Of a stretch of 64,000 nt of DNA, positions 42,201 through 50,516 are shown piece by piece (position 1 is the stretch's first letter; each line of letters starts with the position of its first letter). The stretch lies in assembly GCA_013364255.1 (NCBI GenBank), contig CP054936.1, forward strand, positions 744,001 through 808,000, read 5' to 3'. The DNA is from Streptomyces seoulensis (GTDB lineage Bacteria; Actinomycetota; Actinomycetes; Streptomycetales; Streptomycetaceae). Under the pieces are notes generated by a model. It did not search any database. It had not been told where the DNA came from and saw only the letters and a program-made list of their open reading frames with translations. The position numbers and the translations under genes were made by a program.

Positions 42201-43677
42201 TCACGGTGCCGTCCGCGACCACGGCGGGGTCGGCGGGCGTCGCCGTGACGGTGTCGGCGAAGAGGTCGGCCGTCACCTCGGCGCCCAGGGTGGGCGCGTC
42301 CTGGCGGCGGGCGCAGCGTGCGGCGACCTCCCGTTCCTCCTCCTGGCTCACCCAGTTCAGCCGGCGGACGTCGGTGTCCGGGCCGGCCAGCACGCCGCGG
42401 ACGAGTGTCTCCAGGCGGCCGGCCAGGTGTGCGGCGAAGCGTTCGGCGGCGGGCGCGGCCGAGGTGTGTTCGACGACGAGGGCGTAGTGGCCGGGCGTCT
42501 CGTCCACCAGGACCGCCAGTTCGTACTTGGCGCCGCCGGACACGTGCTCCCACGTCCGCGCTCCCCAGGCGCGCAGGTCCAGGCTGCGGGCGGCGGCGGG
42601 CATCACCGTGAGCATCGCGTTGAAGAGGTCGCCGACGCCGTCCTTGCCGCCGTGCGCGGAACGGAGTTCGCCGACCACCACCTCCAGCGGTACGTGCCGG
42701 TGCCGCAGCGCGTCGAGCATGTCCCGCTTCACGGCGTGCAGGACGTCGCGGGCGCTCGCCCCGGCGGCCAGCCGGTGCCGCAGCACCACCGTGTTGGTCA
42801 GGTGGCCGAGGACGTCGGCGTCGCCGCCGTCGCGCACGGTGACCGGGATGCCGAGCAGGAGGTCGTCCCGCCGGGTCTGCCGGTGCAGCAGCAGGAAGGT
42901 GAGGGCGGCGAAGAACATGCTGGTGGTGACGCCCTCGGCGGCGCAGAACCGCCGTACCCGGTCGGTCAGCCGGTCGTCCAGGACGCGTTGGCGGGTGACG
43001 TGGCGCTCGGGGCCCTCGCCCGGCAGGGCGAGGGGCGGGGCGGCGGGCGCGGCCGCGAGCTTGTCCAGCCAGTGCGGCAGCGACCCGGACGCCTGCCAGC
43101 GTTCGGCCCACCGCGCGTACGCCTCGACCGCCTGGCGCCGGGGTGTGCCGGGGTGTTCCGGCCCCCGGGTGTAGGCCGTCTCCAGGCGGGTGAGGTACGG
43201 CTTCCACGACAGGCCGTCGAAGACGGTGTGGTGGATGTCGAAGACCAAGACGCTGCGGCCGCTGCGGCCCTCGTCCCGCAGCCGCAGGTGCCGGACCCGC
43301 GCGAGCGGTCCGCTGCGCAGGTCGAAGACGGTGGCCGCGATCTCGGCCACCTGCTCGGCCACCCAGGCGTCGGCGGCGTCGCCGGTGTGGTCGCGCACGT
43401 CGAGGATCGGCTCCAGCTCCTCGTGCACGAGCTGGCGCAGTTCGCCGTCCGCGTCCATGTCGAAGGTGGTGCGCAGCGAGCAGTCCTCCCGGTGGACCAG
43501 GCGCAGCGCCCGCTGGAGGCGGCCGTGGTCCAGCAGGGTGTCCAGGCGCAGCACCAGGGGCTGGCTGTAGGCGGTGGGGTCGGTGCCGTAGGTGCTGGCG
43601 AACCACAGGCCCGCCTGGGCCGGTGACGGCGGGAAGCTCTGGGCGCCGGTCGTGCGCCGGTGATCGGTGGCAGTCAT
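39292..43677 (-). CDS. NRPS C-A-T-reductase (C-ring module and reductive release)
   Basis: A 1461-residue synthetase. Condensation domain (about 10-435) with HHTVFDG near 150; adenylation domain (about 465-960) with TSGSTGRPKG near 617, AFDVFSLE keeping the amino-acid-binding Asp, and NAYGPSEAH; carrier domain with EQGGHSLLAARL near 1035; and a short-chain-type thioester reductase (about 1085-1461) with LTGATGFLGSHLL and YSQSKWVAEQL. It should load the 4-alkyl-dehydroproline unit, couple it to the anthraniloyl carrier of the partner NRPS and release an aldehyde by NADPH reduction, which then closes to the imine or carbinolamine. ATG at 43677 (GAGG upstream) is chosen over a GTG at 43692. Confidence 0.93.
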   Translation of the reverse strand: MTATDHRRTTGAQSFPPSPAQAGLWFASTYGTDPTAYSQPLVLRLDTLLDHGRLQRALRLVHREDCSLRTTFDMDADGELRQLVHEELEPILDVRDHTGDAADAWVAEQVAEIAATVFDLRSGPLARVRHLRLRDEGRSGRSVLVFDIHHTVFDGLSWKPYLTRLETAYTRGPEHPGTPRRQAVEAYARWAERWQASGSLPHWLDKLAAAPAAPPLALPGEGPERHVTRQRVLDDRLTDRVRRFCAAEGVTTSMFFAALTFLLLHRQTRRDDLLLGIPVTVRDGGDADVLGHLTNTVVLRHRLAAGASARDVLHAVKRDMLDALRHRHVPLEVVVGELRSAHGGKDGVGDLFNAMLTVMPAAARSLDLRAWGARTWEHVSGGAKYELAVLVDETPGHYALVVEHTSAAPAAERFAAHLAGRLETLVRGVLAGPDTDVRRLNWVSQEEEREVAARCARRQDAPTLGAEVTADLFADTVTATPADPAVVADGTVTSYAELARRVDAVAAGLAARGVRDGRPVAVLMRPGLDLVTTVTGILRAGGSYVVLDPDQPPGRLAFTLADCGARILLHAPDADLTDVPLPDGTHTATPAGLDGGAAPAPGLRKSPDDQVYVVYTSGSTGRPKGVVLREPTLTNLVHNQAVLSEHRRMRTLQYMPPAFDVFSLEVFGTLCTGGTLIVPPAHARTDFAALAALLAEQRVERAYFPYVALRELAAVLRSSATRLPDLREVYVTGERLVITEELREMFRRHPEARLINAYGPSEAHLVSAETLPADPDAWPAIPSIGRVVAGLDARVLLDGDEPAPFGVEGELCVAGPVVSPGYIGLPDKTRRAMVPDPFVPGQLMYRTGDLVVLDPDGRLHYRGRADDQVKIRGYRVEPGEIEAALEGLPHVEAAAVVVVPAGQDHALHAFVRGGQEPPPDWRARLAAVLPGYMVPHSVTRLDTFPVTPNGKTDRRALAARPADPAGTGAAETDPAAAGSAATESAADDPADWTDRERAVAALWRDVLGHAPATPDDDFFEQGGHSLLAARLHRLVRERLDADVPLSVLLGTPTVRGMAAGLTGGGATQPPDLRAEARLHDLVIGERRAPADGPVLLTGATGFLGSHLLDELLRTGRRVICLVRADSVTQGRERLRAAFEKFALDPSGLDRTGIWPGDLARPRLGLGDAFETRAGEVAEVYHAAAHINFVVPYPTVKRTNVDGLRHLLDFCAAHRTPLRLISTLGVFPPDATAGVIGEDTVPGDPASLGIGYSQSKWVAEQLAAGARRAGLPVTVYRVGRIAGHSRTGACRHDDFFWLQMKAFASLGRCPDDIADAPAVDLLPVDYVAHAIVRLAENGPHDANWHLYHAQGLGWPAILDTIRAQGYAVEPASPSAWLAALERQVETDAQGQGLGPLVPLMREGVMRLGSHTFDNTRTMRAAAEAGCPCPPADTEWIRQMFAYFRANGSVPPPDGVTLGGHDG

Positions 43678-43678
43678 C

Positions 43679-45484
43679 TCAGCCTCGGGCACGCTGGGTG
43701 CGTATCAGGTCGGCGACGCCGCGCGGGGTGCCGGCGTCGAAGATCTCGTCGGGCGCCAGGGCGACGCCCGCCACGTCCTCCAGCCGGGCGCCCAGGTCGA
43801 TCAGGTGCAGGGAGGTGACGCCGTTCTCGATCAGGCCGTCGTCCGGGCCGATCGGGTCCTGTCCGGTCACCTCCGCCAGGGTGGAGCGGACGGTCTCGGC
43901 CAGCCGGTCCGCCGAGCCGCCGTCGGGCGTCGCGGCGCGCGGGCGGGAGGTGAGCCGGGCGGCGAGTTCCGTGCGGTCGATCTTGCCGTTCGCGTTCAGC
44001 GGGAAGGCGTCGAGGACGCGCACCGTGGCGGGGACCAGGTGGTCGGGCAGGTGGCGGCGCAGATGGTCGAGGAGGGCGGACTCGGCGAGTTCACGCCCGG
44101 GTGCGGGCACGCACCACAGGGCGAGCCGGTCGGCCGCGCCGTCGCTCGGCGCGGCCTGCGCCACCGCGCGTTCGACGTCCGGGTGGCTCTCGGCGGTCAG
44201 TTCGACCTGCCGTGGTTCGACGCGGAAGCCCCGTACCTTCAGCATCTGGTCGGTGCGGCCGGCGAGTACGATCTCCCCGTCCTCGGTCCGCCTGGCCAGG
44301 TCCCCGGTGCGCAGCAGGCGTCCGCCGCGGTGCGGGACGAACTTGCGGTCGGTGAGGTCCGGGTCGTCCAGGTAGCCGAGGGCCACGCCGTCGCCGCCGA
44401 CGCACAGTTCGCCGATCTCGCCGGGCGGGCACTCCTCGAACCGGTCGTCGCGGACCGTCATCTCCACGCCCGGCATGGGCCGTCCGACCGGTACGGCGGC
44501 CCCGGACAGATCGGCGGCGGTGACCTTGTGGACGGCGGTGAGCGCGGAGTTCTCGGTGCAGCCGAAGGCGTTGAACAGGTCGCCGCCGACGACGGCGAGG
44601 GCGCGTTCGAGGTGTGCGGCGGAGGGGAAGTCGCCGCTGACGATGACCGAACGCGTCTGCGCGAGCGTGTCCGGGTGGTGTTCGACCAGGAGGTTGAACA
44701 GGCCGACGGGCAGGTTGAGCACGGTGGTGCGTTCGCGTGCGATGAGCGCCGCCAGTTCGCCGAGCTGCGGCAGTTCCTGCGGGGCGAGGGAGAGCCGGCC
44801 GCCGCGCAGCAGGCACGTCCAGATGTCGGTGGTGGACGCGGCGAACGAGGGCTGCGCGAGTTGCAGGAAGCGGTCCTGCGGGCCGGGGGTGAAGCCGGTC
44901 AGGCCCCTGGAGACGCGGGCGATGCCGCGATGGGCGATCACGACTCCCTTGGGCTCGCCGGTCGAGCCCGAGGTGAACAGGATGAACGCCGGTGACTCGG
45001 GCGTCACTTCAGCGTCCACCGCTTCGGCGGGCAGCGGCGCGGCCTCGGCCAGCAGGTCGCCGGCCGGCAGTTGCCGGGCCGCCGCCGGGAGGCCGGGGGC
45101 GGCGTCGGAGTCGGTCACCGTGAGGGCCGGGGCGGCCAGCCGGTGCATCCGCGCCGAGTAGTGGGCGGGGTGGCCCGGGTTGAACGGGACCACCACGCAG
45201 CCGGCCTTCAGCACGCCCAGGAAGACCTGGTAGAGGGCGGGGCCGCGATCCAGGCGTACGGCGACCCGCTGTCCGGGCCGCAGCCCGCGCTCGCGCAGGG
45301 CGCGGGCGATCCGGTCGGTGGCGGCGTCCAGTTCGGCGTAGGTGAGGGTCGTCGCACCGTCGCGCAGCGCCTCGCGCGCCGCGTGCTGCCGCGCCGTCCG
45401 GGTGAACGCCTGCGGGATCGTCTCGACGGTGGTCTGGGGCGCGACGGCCGGACCGGCCGCCGTGGCGGTACTGCGTCGTGTCAT
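43679..45484 (-). CDS. NRPS A-T didomain activating the anthranilate unit
   Basis: A 601-residue loading protein. Adenylation domain (about 20-510): TSGSTGEPKG at 171-180, FNAFGCTENS, GRLLRTGDLA and NANGKIDRTE. The segment corresponding to FDxS reads SFAASTTDIW, so the aspartate that normally binds the alpha-amino group is replaced by Ala, as expected for an aryl-acid substrate. The carrier domain (about 525-600) has ENGVTSLHLID, with the phosphopantetheine serine. No C domain is present, consistent with chain initiation. The start is ATG 45484; the longer open frame upstream runs through the formamidase gene on the same strand and is not protein-like. Confidence 0.92.
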   Translation of the reverse strand: MTRRSTATAAGPAVAPQTTVETIPQAFTRTARQHAAREALRDGATTLTYAELDAATDRIARALRERGLRPGQRVAVRLDRGPALYQVFLGVLKAGCVVVPFNPGHPAHYSARMHRLAAPALTVTDSDAAPGLPAAARQLPAGDLLAEAAPLPAEAVDAEVTPESPAFILFTSGSTGEPKGVVIAHRGIARVSRGLTGFTPGPQDRFLQLAQPSFAASTTDIWTCLLRGGRLSLAPQELPQLGELAALIARERTTVLNLPVGLFNLLVEHHPDTLAQTRSVIVSGDFPSAAHLERALAVVGGDLFNAFGCTENSALTAVHKVTAADLSGAAVPVGRPMPGVEMTVRDDRFEECPPGEIGELCVGGDGVALGYLDDPDLTDRKFVPHRGGRLLRTGDLARRTEDGEIVLAGRTDQMLKVRGFRVEPRQVELTAESHPDVERAVAQAAPSDGAADRLALWCVPAPGRELAESALLDHLRRHLPDHLVPATVRVLDAFPLNANGKIDRTELAARLTSRPRAATPDGGSADRLAETVRSTLAEVTGQDPIGPDDGLIENGVTSLHLIDLGARLEDVAGVALAPDEIFDAGTPRGVADLIRTQRARG

Positions 45485-45546
45485 CACGCGGATGTCACCG
45501 TCCCTTCTCGTCTCGGGTCGTTCGGTCCCGATGGGGTCGTGTGCGC

Positions 45547-46446
45547 TCAGTTCTGGTGGGCCGCCACCAGGCCGAGGTGGGCCAGGGTGGTCCGGCCGAA
45601 CGGGGTGGCCGGGTCCGCCAGGTCCAGCGGCAGGTCGAAGTGGTCGCGGTCGGGCACCACCTGGGCGGTGACCGGGACCGCGTGCGCGGCCAGGTGGGCG
45701 GCGTAGTCCTCCTGCTGGCGCAGGTATGTCCGTGTCTCGTGCCGGCCGGCGGCCAGCAGGACGGCGTCGCAGCGCGGTGCGGACATCCGTACCGGGCTGT
45801 GCTCGCGGGCGAGTCGGTCGGTCAGGCCGAGGGCGTCGTTGACGTAGGTGTGCGGGATCTCGCCGAGGTCGTACAGACCGCTGAGCAGGCACGCGGTACG
45901 GACCCGGGGGGCGGAGCCGTCGGCGAGCGCCGCGGCGAGCAGGTGCGCGCCCGCGCTGCTGCCCGCCACGTGCAGACGCTCCGGGTCGATGCCGAACCGG
46001 GACCCGCTGCCGGCGAGCCACCGCAGGGCCCGGCGCACCGAGGCGATCATGTCGGGCAGGGTGCGGTCCGGGGCGAGGCCGTAGCCCACGGCCACGAACG
46101 CGTACCCGTGCGCCACCGCGTTCTCGGCCGCGAAGCAGGCGTCGTCGATGCCGGACTCCTGCCAGTGGCCGCCGTGCACGAAGACCAGCGCGGGAGCGCC
46201 GGGCCCCGGGGCGCCGGGCACGGCGGTCGCGGTGGGTGTGTCCGGGGCGGCGGGCGGGTGCGGCGGGGCGGCCGGGAACACGTGGCAGCGCTCGCCGCGC
46301 TCGGCGCCGTACGGGACCGCCGGGTGCGCGGTGAGCCGGGCGCGGGCCCGGTCGCCGCGCGTGCGGTAGCGCCGCAGCGTCCCGGCCGGATCGCGGGCGA
46401 CGGTGCTCGGCGCGTACTCGTCGTCCAGCGGGCCCCGCTCACGCAT
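45547..46446 (-). CDS. Kynurenine formamidase (alpha/beta hydrolase type)
   Basis: A 299-residue alpha/beta hydrolase. The oxyanion motif is FVHGGHWQESG near residue 103, identical in type to arylformamidases; the nucleophile Ser is in VAGSSAGAHLLA near 178; catalytic His is in VPDRDHFDLPLD near 272. It hydrolyses N-formylkynurenine from the tryptophan dioxygenase. Its start overlaps the methyltransferase stop by 8 bases, and 62 bases separate it from the A-T NRPS. Confidence 0.9.
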   Translation of the reverse strand: MRERGPLDDEYAPSTVARDPAGTLRRYRTRGDRARARLTAHPAVPYGAERGERCHVFPAAPPHPPAAPDTPTATAVPGAPGPGAPALVFVHGGHWQESGIDDACFAAENAVAHGYAFVAVGYGLAPDRTLPDMIASVRRALRWLAGSGSRFGIDPERLHVAGSSAGAHLLAAALADGSAPRVRTACLLSGLYDLGEIPHTYVNDALGLTDRLAREHSPVRMSAPRCDAVLLAAGRHETRTYLRQQEDYAAHLAAHAVPVTAQVVPDRDHFDLPLDLADPATPFGRTTLAHLGLVAAHQN

Positions 46447-47542
46447 CGGGCTTGCGCCCCTCGATGACGCCGTGCGGGGTCCAGCCGTCGCTGCGCACCC
46501 GGGTGATGTCGGCGAATCCCGCGGCGGTGAGCCAGTCCTCGTGCTCGCTCCACCGGTAGATCGTCGACTCCTCGGCGGGGAGGGTGGCGAAGTAGACGTT
46601 GTCCAGGGCGGTGTAGAGCGGCCCGCATCCGTCGTCGTCGGCGAACGCGTTGAACACCGCCACCCGGCCGCCCGGCCGCAGCGCCTCGTGGGCCCGCTTG
46701 AGCAGGGCGCGGTTCTGCTCCGGCGACCAGATCACGAACTGGTGGGCGAACAGCACCAGATCGAACCCGTCGGGCAGCGGATCGCCGAACATGTCACCGG
46801 CGACCACGCTGATCCGGTCCTCCAGACCGGCGGCGGCGACGTTGTCCCGGGCCACCTCGGTGGCGCCTTCGAGGTCGAACACCGTGATCCTCAGGTGCGG
46901 GTGGGCGCGCGCCAGGGCGATGGCGTTGACGGCGTCGCCGCCGCCGACGTCCAGCAGATCGCGTACGCCCGCGTAGTCCACCTGGTGCAGGAGCACCGGA
47001 TTGGACAGCTCGGACCAGGAGTTCATCCCCCGGAAGAACAGGTTCTCCAGGTCCAGGGCCTGTTCCAGCCGCGAGTACAGGTCGCCGCCCGAGCCGGGCA
47101 GGTGTTTGAGCCCTTCGTTCTTGCCGGTGCGCAGCGATTCCGCGTACTCCATGGCCGGCAGGTACGACAGCCGGTGCTGGAAGTCGATGATGTTGCGGAT
47201 CAGCGGCCACACGCCGCCGTCGATCGCGTCGCGCAGCATCGGGCTGGGCGCGTACCGCCCCTCCTCGTGCTCGGTCAGACCGAGGGAGGTGGTGCCGAGC
47301 AGCAGTTTGCGCGCCGACTTGGGCGGCAGCCGCAGCCCCGCCGCGACCTGGTCGCAGGTGGAGGGGCCGTTGAGGGTGAGGTACTCGAAGAGTTGCAGTT
47401 CCGAGGCGGCTCGCAGCTGCTGGAAGGCGGCGAACCCGAAGAGCACCGGAACGAGCGGCCCCAGGTCGACCGGCTTCCCGTCGGCCGGATTCACCACGAC
47501 CGGATGCGGGTCGGTCGGCAGCCCCGTGCGGGGGTTCTTCAT
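46439..47542 (-). CDS. 3-Hydroxykynurenine C-methyltransferase-like enzyme
   Basis: A 367-residue SAM-dependent methyltransferase of the Methyltransf_2 type with an N-terminal winged-helix dimerisation domain (FGFAAFQQLRAASELQLFEYL, then DQVAAGLRLPPKSARKLL) and a C-terminal Rossmann domain (LLDVGGGDAVNAIALAR near 205, VLFAHQFVIWSP near 290, LRPGGRVAVFNAF). It corresponds in type and position to SibL-like enzymes that methylate C4 of 3-hydroxykynurenine. GGAGG is 6 bases before the ATG. The 70-base gap upstream holds an 8-base GC hairpin that may tune read-through. Confidence 0.87.
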   Translation of the reverse strand: MKNPRTGLPTDPHPVVVNPADGKPVDLGPLVPVLFGFAAFQQLRAASELQLFEYLTLNGPSTCDQVAAGLRLPPKSARKLLLGTTSLGLTEHEEGRYAPSPMLRDAIDGGVWPLIRNIIDFQHRLSYLPAMEYAESLRTGKNEGLKHLPGSGGDLYSRLEQALDLENLFFRGMNSWSELSNPVLLHQVDYAGVRDLLDVGGGDAVNAIALARAHPHLRITVFDLEGATEVARDNVAAAGLEDRISVVAGDMFGDPLPDGFDLVLFAHQFVIWSPEQNRALLKRAHEALRPGGRVAVFNAFADDDGCGPLYTALDNVYFATLPAEESTIYRWSEHEDWLTAAGFADITRVRSDGWTPHGVIEGRKPDA

Positions 47543-47612
47543 CACTTTCCTCCGTGGGTCGGTTCCCGCCCCGGGTCTCGGGGGCGGGTCGGAATGTCCG
47601 CGGTTCCGGGTC

Positions 47613-48398
47613 TCAGAGACGGGTGCGGAAGGTCCACAGCTCCGGGAAGAAACGGTGTTCGTTGATGGTGCGCAGCCAGGCGGCGCCGTCGCTGCCGCCG
47701 GTTCCGCTCTTGCCGCCGAGCATCCGCTCGACGACCAGCAGATGGGTGGCTCGCCAGTGGGAGAACTGGTAGGCGACCTCGGTCAGGCACTCGGCCAGGC
47801 GGTGCGCGTCGCGGTGCCGGTCCGGGTGCCGGTAGATCTCCAGCCACACGTCCTCGACGCGGGGGTCCTCCTCGTGCTGCTCCTCGGGCGGCCTGTTCAC
47901 GAAGTCGGCCGGGACCTCGAACCCGCGCCGCGCCAGGTGCCGCAGCGCCGCGTCGTAGACCGACGGCCTGGCCAGCTCCGCCAGCACCGTCGGGTGCCCC
48001 TGCCGGAACGCCTCCTCCACCTGCCCGGAGGGCCGGTTGCCCATGATGAACTCCAGGGCGCGGTAGGCGAAGGACTGCACGCCCGAGGCGTCGCCCAGGA
48101 CGTGCCGGAACGCCGCGAACTCGTCGGCCGACATGCCGTTCATCGACTCCCAGCAGGCGACCAGCACCCGCTGGGTGCGCACCGCCCGCGACAGCGCCAG
48201 GCAGGCGGCCGCCGCGTCGTCGTCGGCCAGGGCGTGCCGGGCCGTGTCCAGGTCGTCGGTGACCGCCCGGAACAGCAGTTCCTTGACGTGGCTGAGCAGG
48301 ATGAAGTTCAGTTCGCCCCGGGCCTCGCTGCGCGGGTGCTGCAACTCGTGCAACTCGTCCATGCGGGCGTAGGAGACGTACTCGGGAGCCCGGTTCAT
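47613..48398 (-). CDS. kynA: Tryptophan 2,3-dioxygenase
   Basis: A 261-residue haem dioxygenase. It has FILLSHVKELLFRAV near residue 33, an active-site region SFAYRALEFIMGNR near 108, and the proximal haem histidine segment FSHWRATHLLVVERMLG with GGKSGTGGS near 225-240, all diagnostic of tryptophan 2,3-dioxygenase. It opens the indole ring to N-formylkynurenine, the entry step of A-ring synthesis. ATG 48398 has AAAGGAG 6 bases upstream, so the longer frame is dropped. Confidence 0.95.
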   Translation of the reverse strand: MNRAPEYVSYARMDELHELQHPRSEARGELNFILLSHVKELLFRAVTDDLDTARHALADDDAAAACLALSRAVRTQRVLVACWESMNGMSADEFAAFRHVLGDASGVQSFAYRALEFIMGNRPSGQVEEAFRQGHPTVLAELARPSVYDAALRHLARRGFEVPADFVNRPPEEQHEEDPRVEDVWLEIYRHPDRHRDAHRLAECLTEVAYQFSHWRATHLLVVERMLGGKSGTGGSDGAAWLRTINEHRFFPELWTFRTRL

Positions 48399-48408
48399 CG
48401 CACTCCTT

Positions 48409-49650
48409 TCACGGCAGGGCGCGGTGCAGTTCGCGCACCGCGCGCCACACCTGCTCATGGGTCACATACAGCGGGGCGAACGCGAACCGGACCAGGTCCG
48501 GCGGCCGGGCGTCGACGAGCACGCCGGCGCCGGCCAGGGCCTGTTCGAGCCCTTCGGCGTCGGGGACGCGCAGGGCGAGGTGTCCGCCGCGCAGGTCCGG
48601 GTCGCGGGGCGAGGCGAGCCGCCGCGGCAGATCGGGGCGGCCCTCGCCCAGGCAGGTCAGGAAGAACTCCCCGAGGTCGCGGCCGCGTCGGTGCAGCTCT
48701 CGGATGCCGGTGTCCACCAGGGGGTCCAGGGCATGGTCCAGCGCGGCGAGGCTGAGCAGCGGCGGGGTGCCGGTACGGCCGCGGTCCACGCCCTCGGCCG
48801 GTTCGAACGCGGGCGCCATGGCGAACGGCCGCGCGTGGCCGTGCCAGCCCGCCAGCGGGAAGTCCACGTCCGGCTGGAGGTCGGAGCGGACGTAGAGGAA
48901 GGCCGGCGCTCCGGGGCCGCCGCCGAGGTACTTGTAGCCGCAGCCGACCGCCAGGTCCACCGCGCAGGCGTCCAGTTCGACCGGCAGGACGCCGGCGGCG
49001 TGGCTGAGGTCCCACACGGACACGGCGCCGGCGGTGTGGCACAGCGCGGTGGTCGGCCCGATCGCGCGCCGCTCCCCGGTGCGGAAGTCCACCGGCGCGG
49101 TGAGCGCGGCGGCCGTCCGCCGCCCGTGCGCAGCGAGGTACGCGTCGAAACCGGCGCGCGGTTCCACGACGAGCCGGCGGTCCAGGAGCCGTGCCACCGA
49201 GTCCGCGATGTACAGATCGGTGGGGAAGGCGCCGGCCTCGACGAGCAGGTCGGGGCGGTCCGCGCGCAGCCGGCAGGCGGCGACCAGGGCGTTGAACAGG
49301 GTCGTGGACGTCGTCTCGCCGGCGACCACCACCTGCCCCGGACCGGCGCCGAGCAGCGGGGCCAGCTTGTCGCCGACGGTGCGGGGCAGGTCCAGCCACC
49401 CGTCCTGGAACCAGGCTCGCACCTGCCGGGGCGCCCACTGTCCGGACACCACGCCGCCGAGTGCGGTCGCGAGGCTCTCCCTGGGCGGTCCGAGGGAGTT
49501 GCCGTTGAGGTGGACGGCGCCGCCGGTGGCGTACCGGGAGGCGTACGCGGTCAGCGGATCGCGCTCGTCGCGGCGCCGTGCCTCGTCGCGCAGCGCCGGG
49601 AGGCCGGTCCGGGTCGCGCTCGCCGGGGACGTCGTGCCACGGGCGGTCAT
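48409..49650 (-). CDS. kynU: Kynureninase
   Basis: A 413-residue PLP-dependent fold-type I enzyme. HLNGNSLGPPRESL near residue 32, the PLP aspartate region SVWDLSHAAGVLPVEL near 210 and the Schiff-base lysine in GCGYKYLGGGPGAPAF near 238 match kynureninases. It splits (methylated, hydroxylated) 3-hydroxykynurenine into alanine and the anthranilate that is loaded on the NRPS. Start ATG overlaps the PhzF-like gene's stop by four bases, and 10 bases separate it from the dioxygenase. Confidence 0.95.
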   Translation of the reverse strand: MTARGTTSPASATRTGLPALRDEARRRDERDPLTAYASRYATGGAVHLNGNSLGPPRESLATALGGVVSGQWAPRQVRAWFQDGWLDLPRTVGDKLAPLLGAGPGQVVVAGETTSTTLFNALVAACRLRADRPDLLVEAGAFPTDLYIADSVARLLDRRLVVEPRAGFDAYLAAHGRRTAAALTAPVDFRTGERRAIGPTTALCHTAGAVSVWDLSHAAGVLPVELDACAVDLAVGCGYKYLGGGPGAPAFLYVRSDLQPDVDFPLAGWHGHARPFAMAPAFEPAEGVDRGRTGTPPLLSLAALDHALDPLVDTGIRELHRRGRDLGEFFLTCLGEGRPDLPRRLASPRDPDLRGGHLALRVPDAEGLEQALAGAGVLVDARPPDLVRFAFAPLYVTHEQVWRAVRELHRALP

Positions 49651-50516
49651 GACGCACCCGCTTTCCTGGACGCGCCTGCTTCCCGGTCGCCTGTCCCGCC
49701 GGTCCACACCCGTCCGGTGACCGTCATGCTCACCGCGCCGTCGCGGACGGAGCCGGTGCAGTGGAAGACCGACTCGGTGCGTCGAGCAGTGACTTGACGT
49801 ACCGTCACCGGCTGGCGGACGTCGGTGGCCGGGCCCAGTGCCGTGGCGCCGAGCGCGGCGGCCGCAGGCAGGCAGCCGGCGTCCTCGGGGATGCCGAAGC
49901 CCGGCGCGAACACCCGTGCCAGCACCTCGGCGCGGACCGGGTCCCACCGGTAGAGGATGAGGTCGGTGAGGTTCCGTTCCCGCATGCGCCCGGGATCGGG
50001 TGCGGGCAGTGTGCGGGGGTCCTCGGTGACGGGCAGCAGGGTGAAGGCGCGGCCGACGCCCCCGGCGTACGGGGTGCCGGTGTACGGGCCGAACAGCGCG
50101 GCGTCGTAGGGGACTTCCTCGTGCACGAGGGGGCCGGCGAACGGCACCCGGACCTCGCGGCCGTCGGTCCACAGCGGCTGGGTGCCGCTCTCGGCCGTCC
50201 GGCTGACCTCCCCCGCCGGCAGACGGCCCGCGCCGACCAGGTACGCGGCCGTGCCCGCCAGGGAGTGGGTGGCGAACGGCGTCTCGCCGGCCGCGTTGAA
50301 GATCCGCGACGCGAAGGTCCGTTCCGCGCCGCGGCACTCGACCACCAGGGCGCTCTCGTCGGCGGGCGTGCGGCGCGCGTGCGCCGCCGCCTCCTCGGCC
50401 GCCGTCGCCTCCCCCGCGCCGTCCACACCGTGCGGGCCGTGCGGGTCTTCCGGGACGAGCACGTCCAGAGCGCTCCCCCGGCCCGGCGCCACACCGAACA
50501 TGTCCACCGTCGTCAT
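49647..50516 (-). CDS. PhzF-family isomerase (LmbX-like)
   Basis: A 289-residue PhzF/DapF-fold protein. Recognisable segments are IFNAAGETPFATHSLAGTAAYLV near residue 70 (the PhzF nucleotide-like fold with His) and AGCLPAAAALGATAL near 240. Homologues (LmbX in lincomycin and its PBD counterparts) act on the bicyclic or dihydropyrrole intermediate of the 4-alkylproline pathway, shifting double bonds. It is held between the F420-type reductase and kynureninase by four-base overlaps on both sides. The start is ATG 50516; the longer frame is an artefact. Confidence 0.87.
   Translation of the reverse strand: MTTVDMFGVAPGRGSALDVLVPEDPHGPHGVDGAGEATAAEEAAAHARRTPADESALVVECRGAERTFASRIFNAAGETPFATHSLAGTAAYLVGAGRLPAGEVSRTAESGTQPLWTDGREVRVPFAGPLVHEEVPYDAALFGPYTGTPYAGGVGRAFTLLPVTEDPRTLPAPDPGRMRERNLTDLILYRWDPVRAEVLARVFAPGFGIPEDAGCLPAAAALGATALGPATDVRQPVTVRQVTARRTESVFHCTGSVRDGAVSMTVTGRVWTGGTGDREAGASRKAGAS

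Noticed and set aside
39136..43626. A 1496-codon plus-strand open frame opposite the NRPS
   Set aside because: It is the antisense shadow of the C-A-T-reductase gene. The minus-strand product has complete NRPS motifs; the plus-strand translation is low-complexity Gly/Arg/Val-rich without motifs.
45485..46021. N-terminal extension of the loading NRPS
   Set aside because: The extra 179 codons are an out-of-frame translation of the formamidase gene, rich in Arg and Pro. The ATG at 45484 gives a normal A-domain start.
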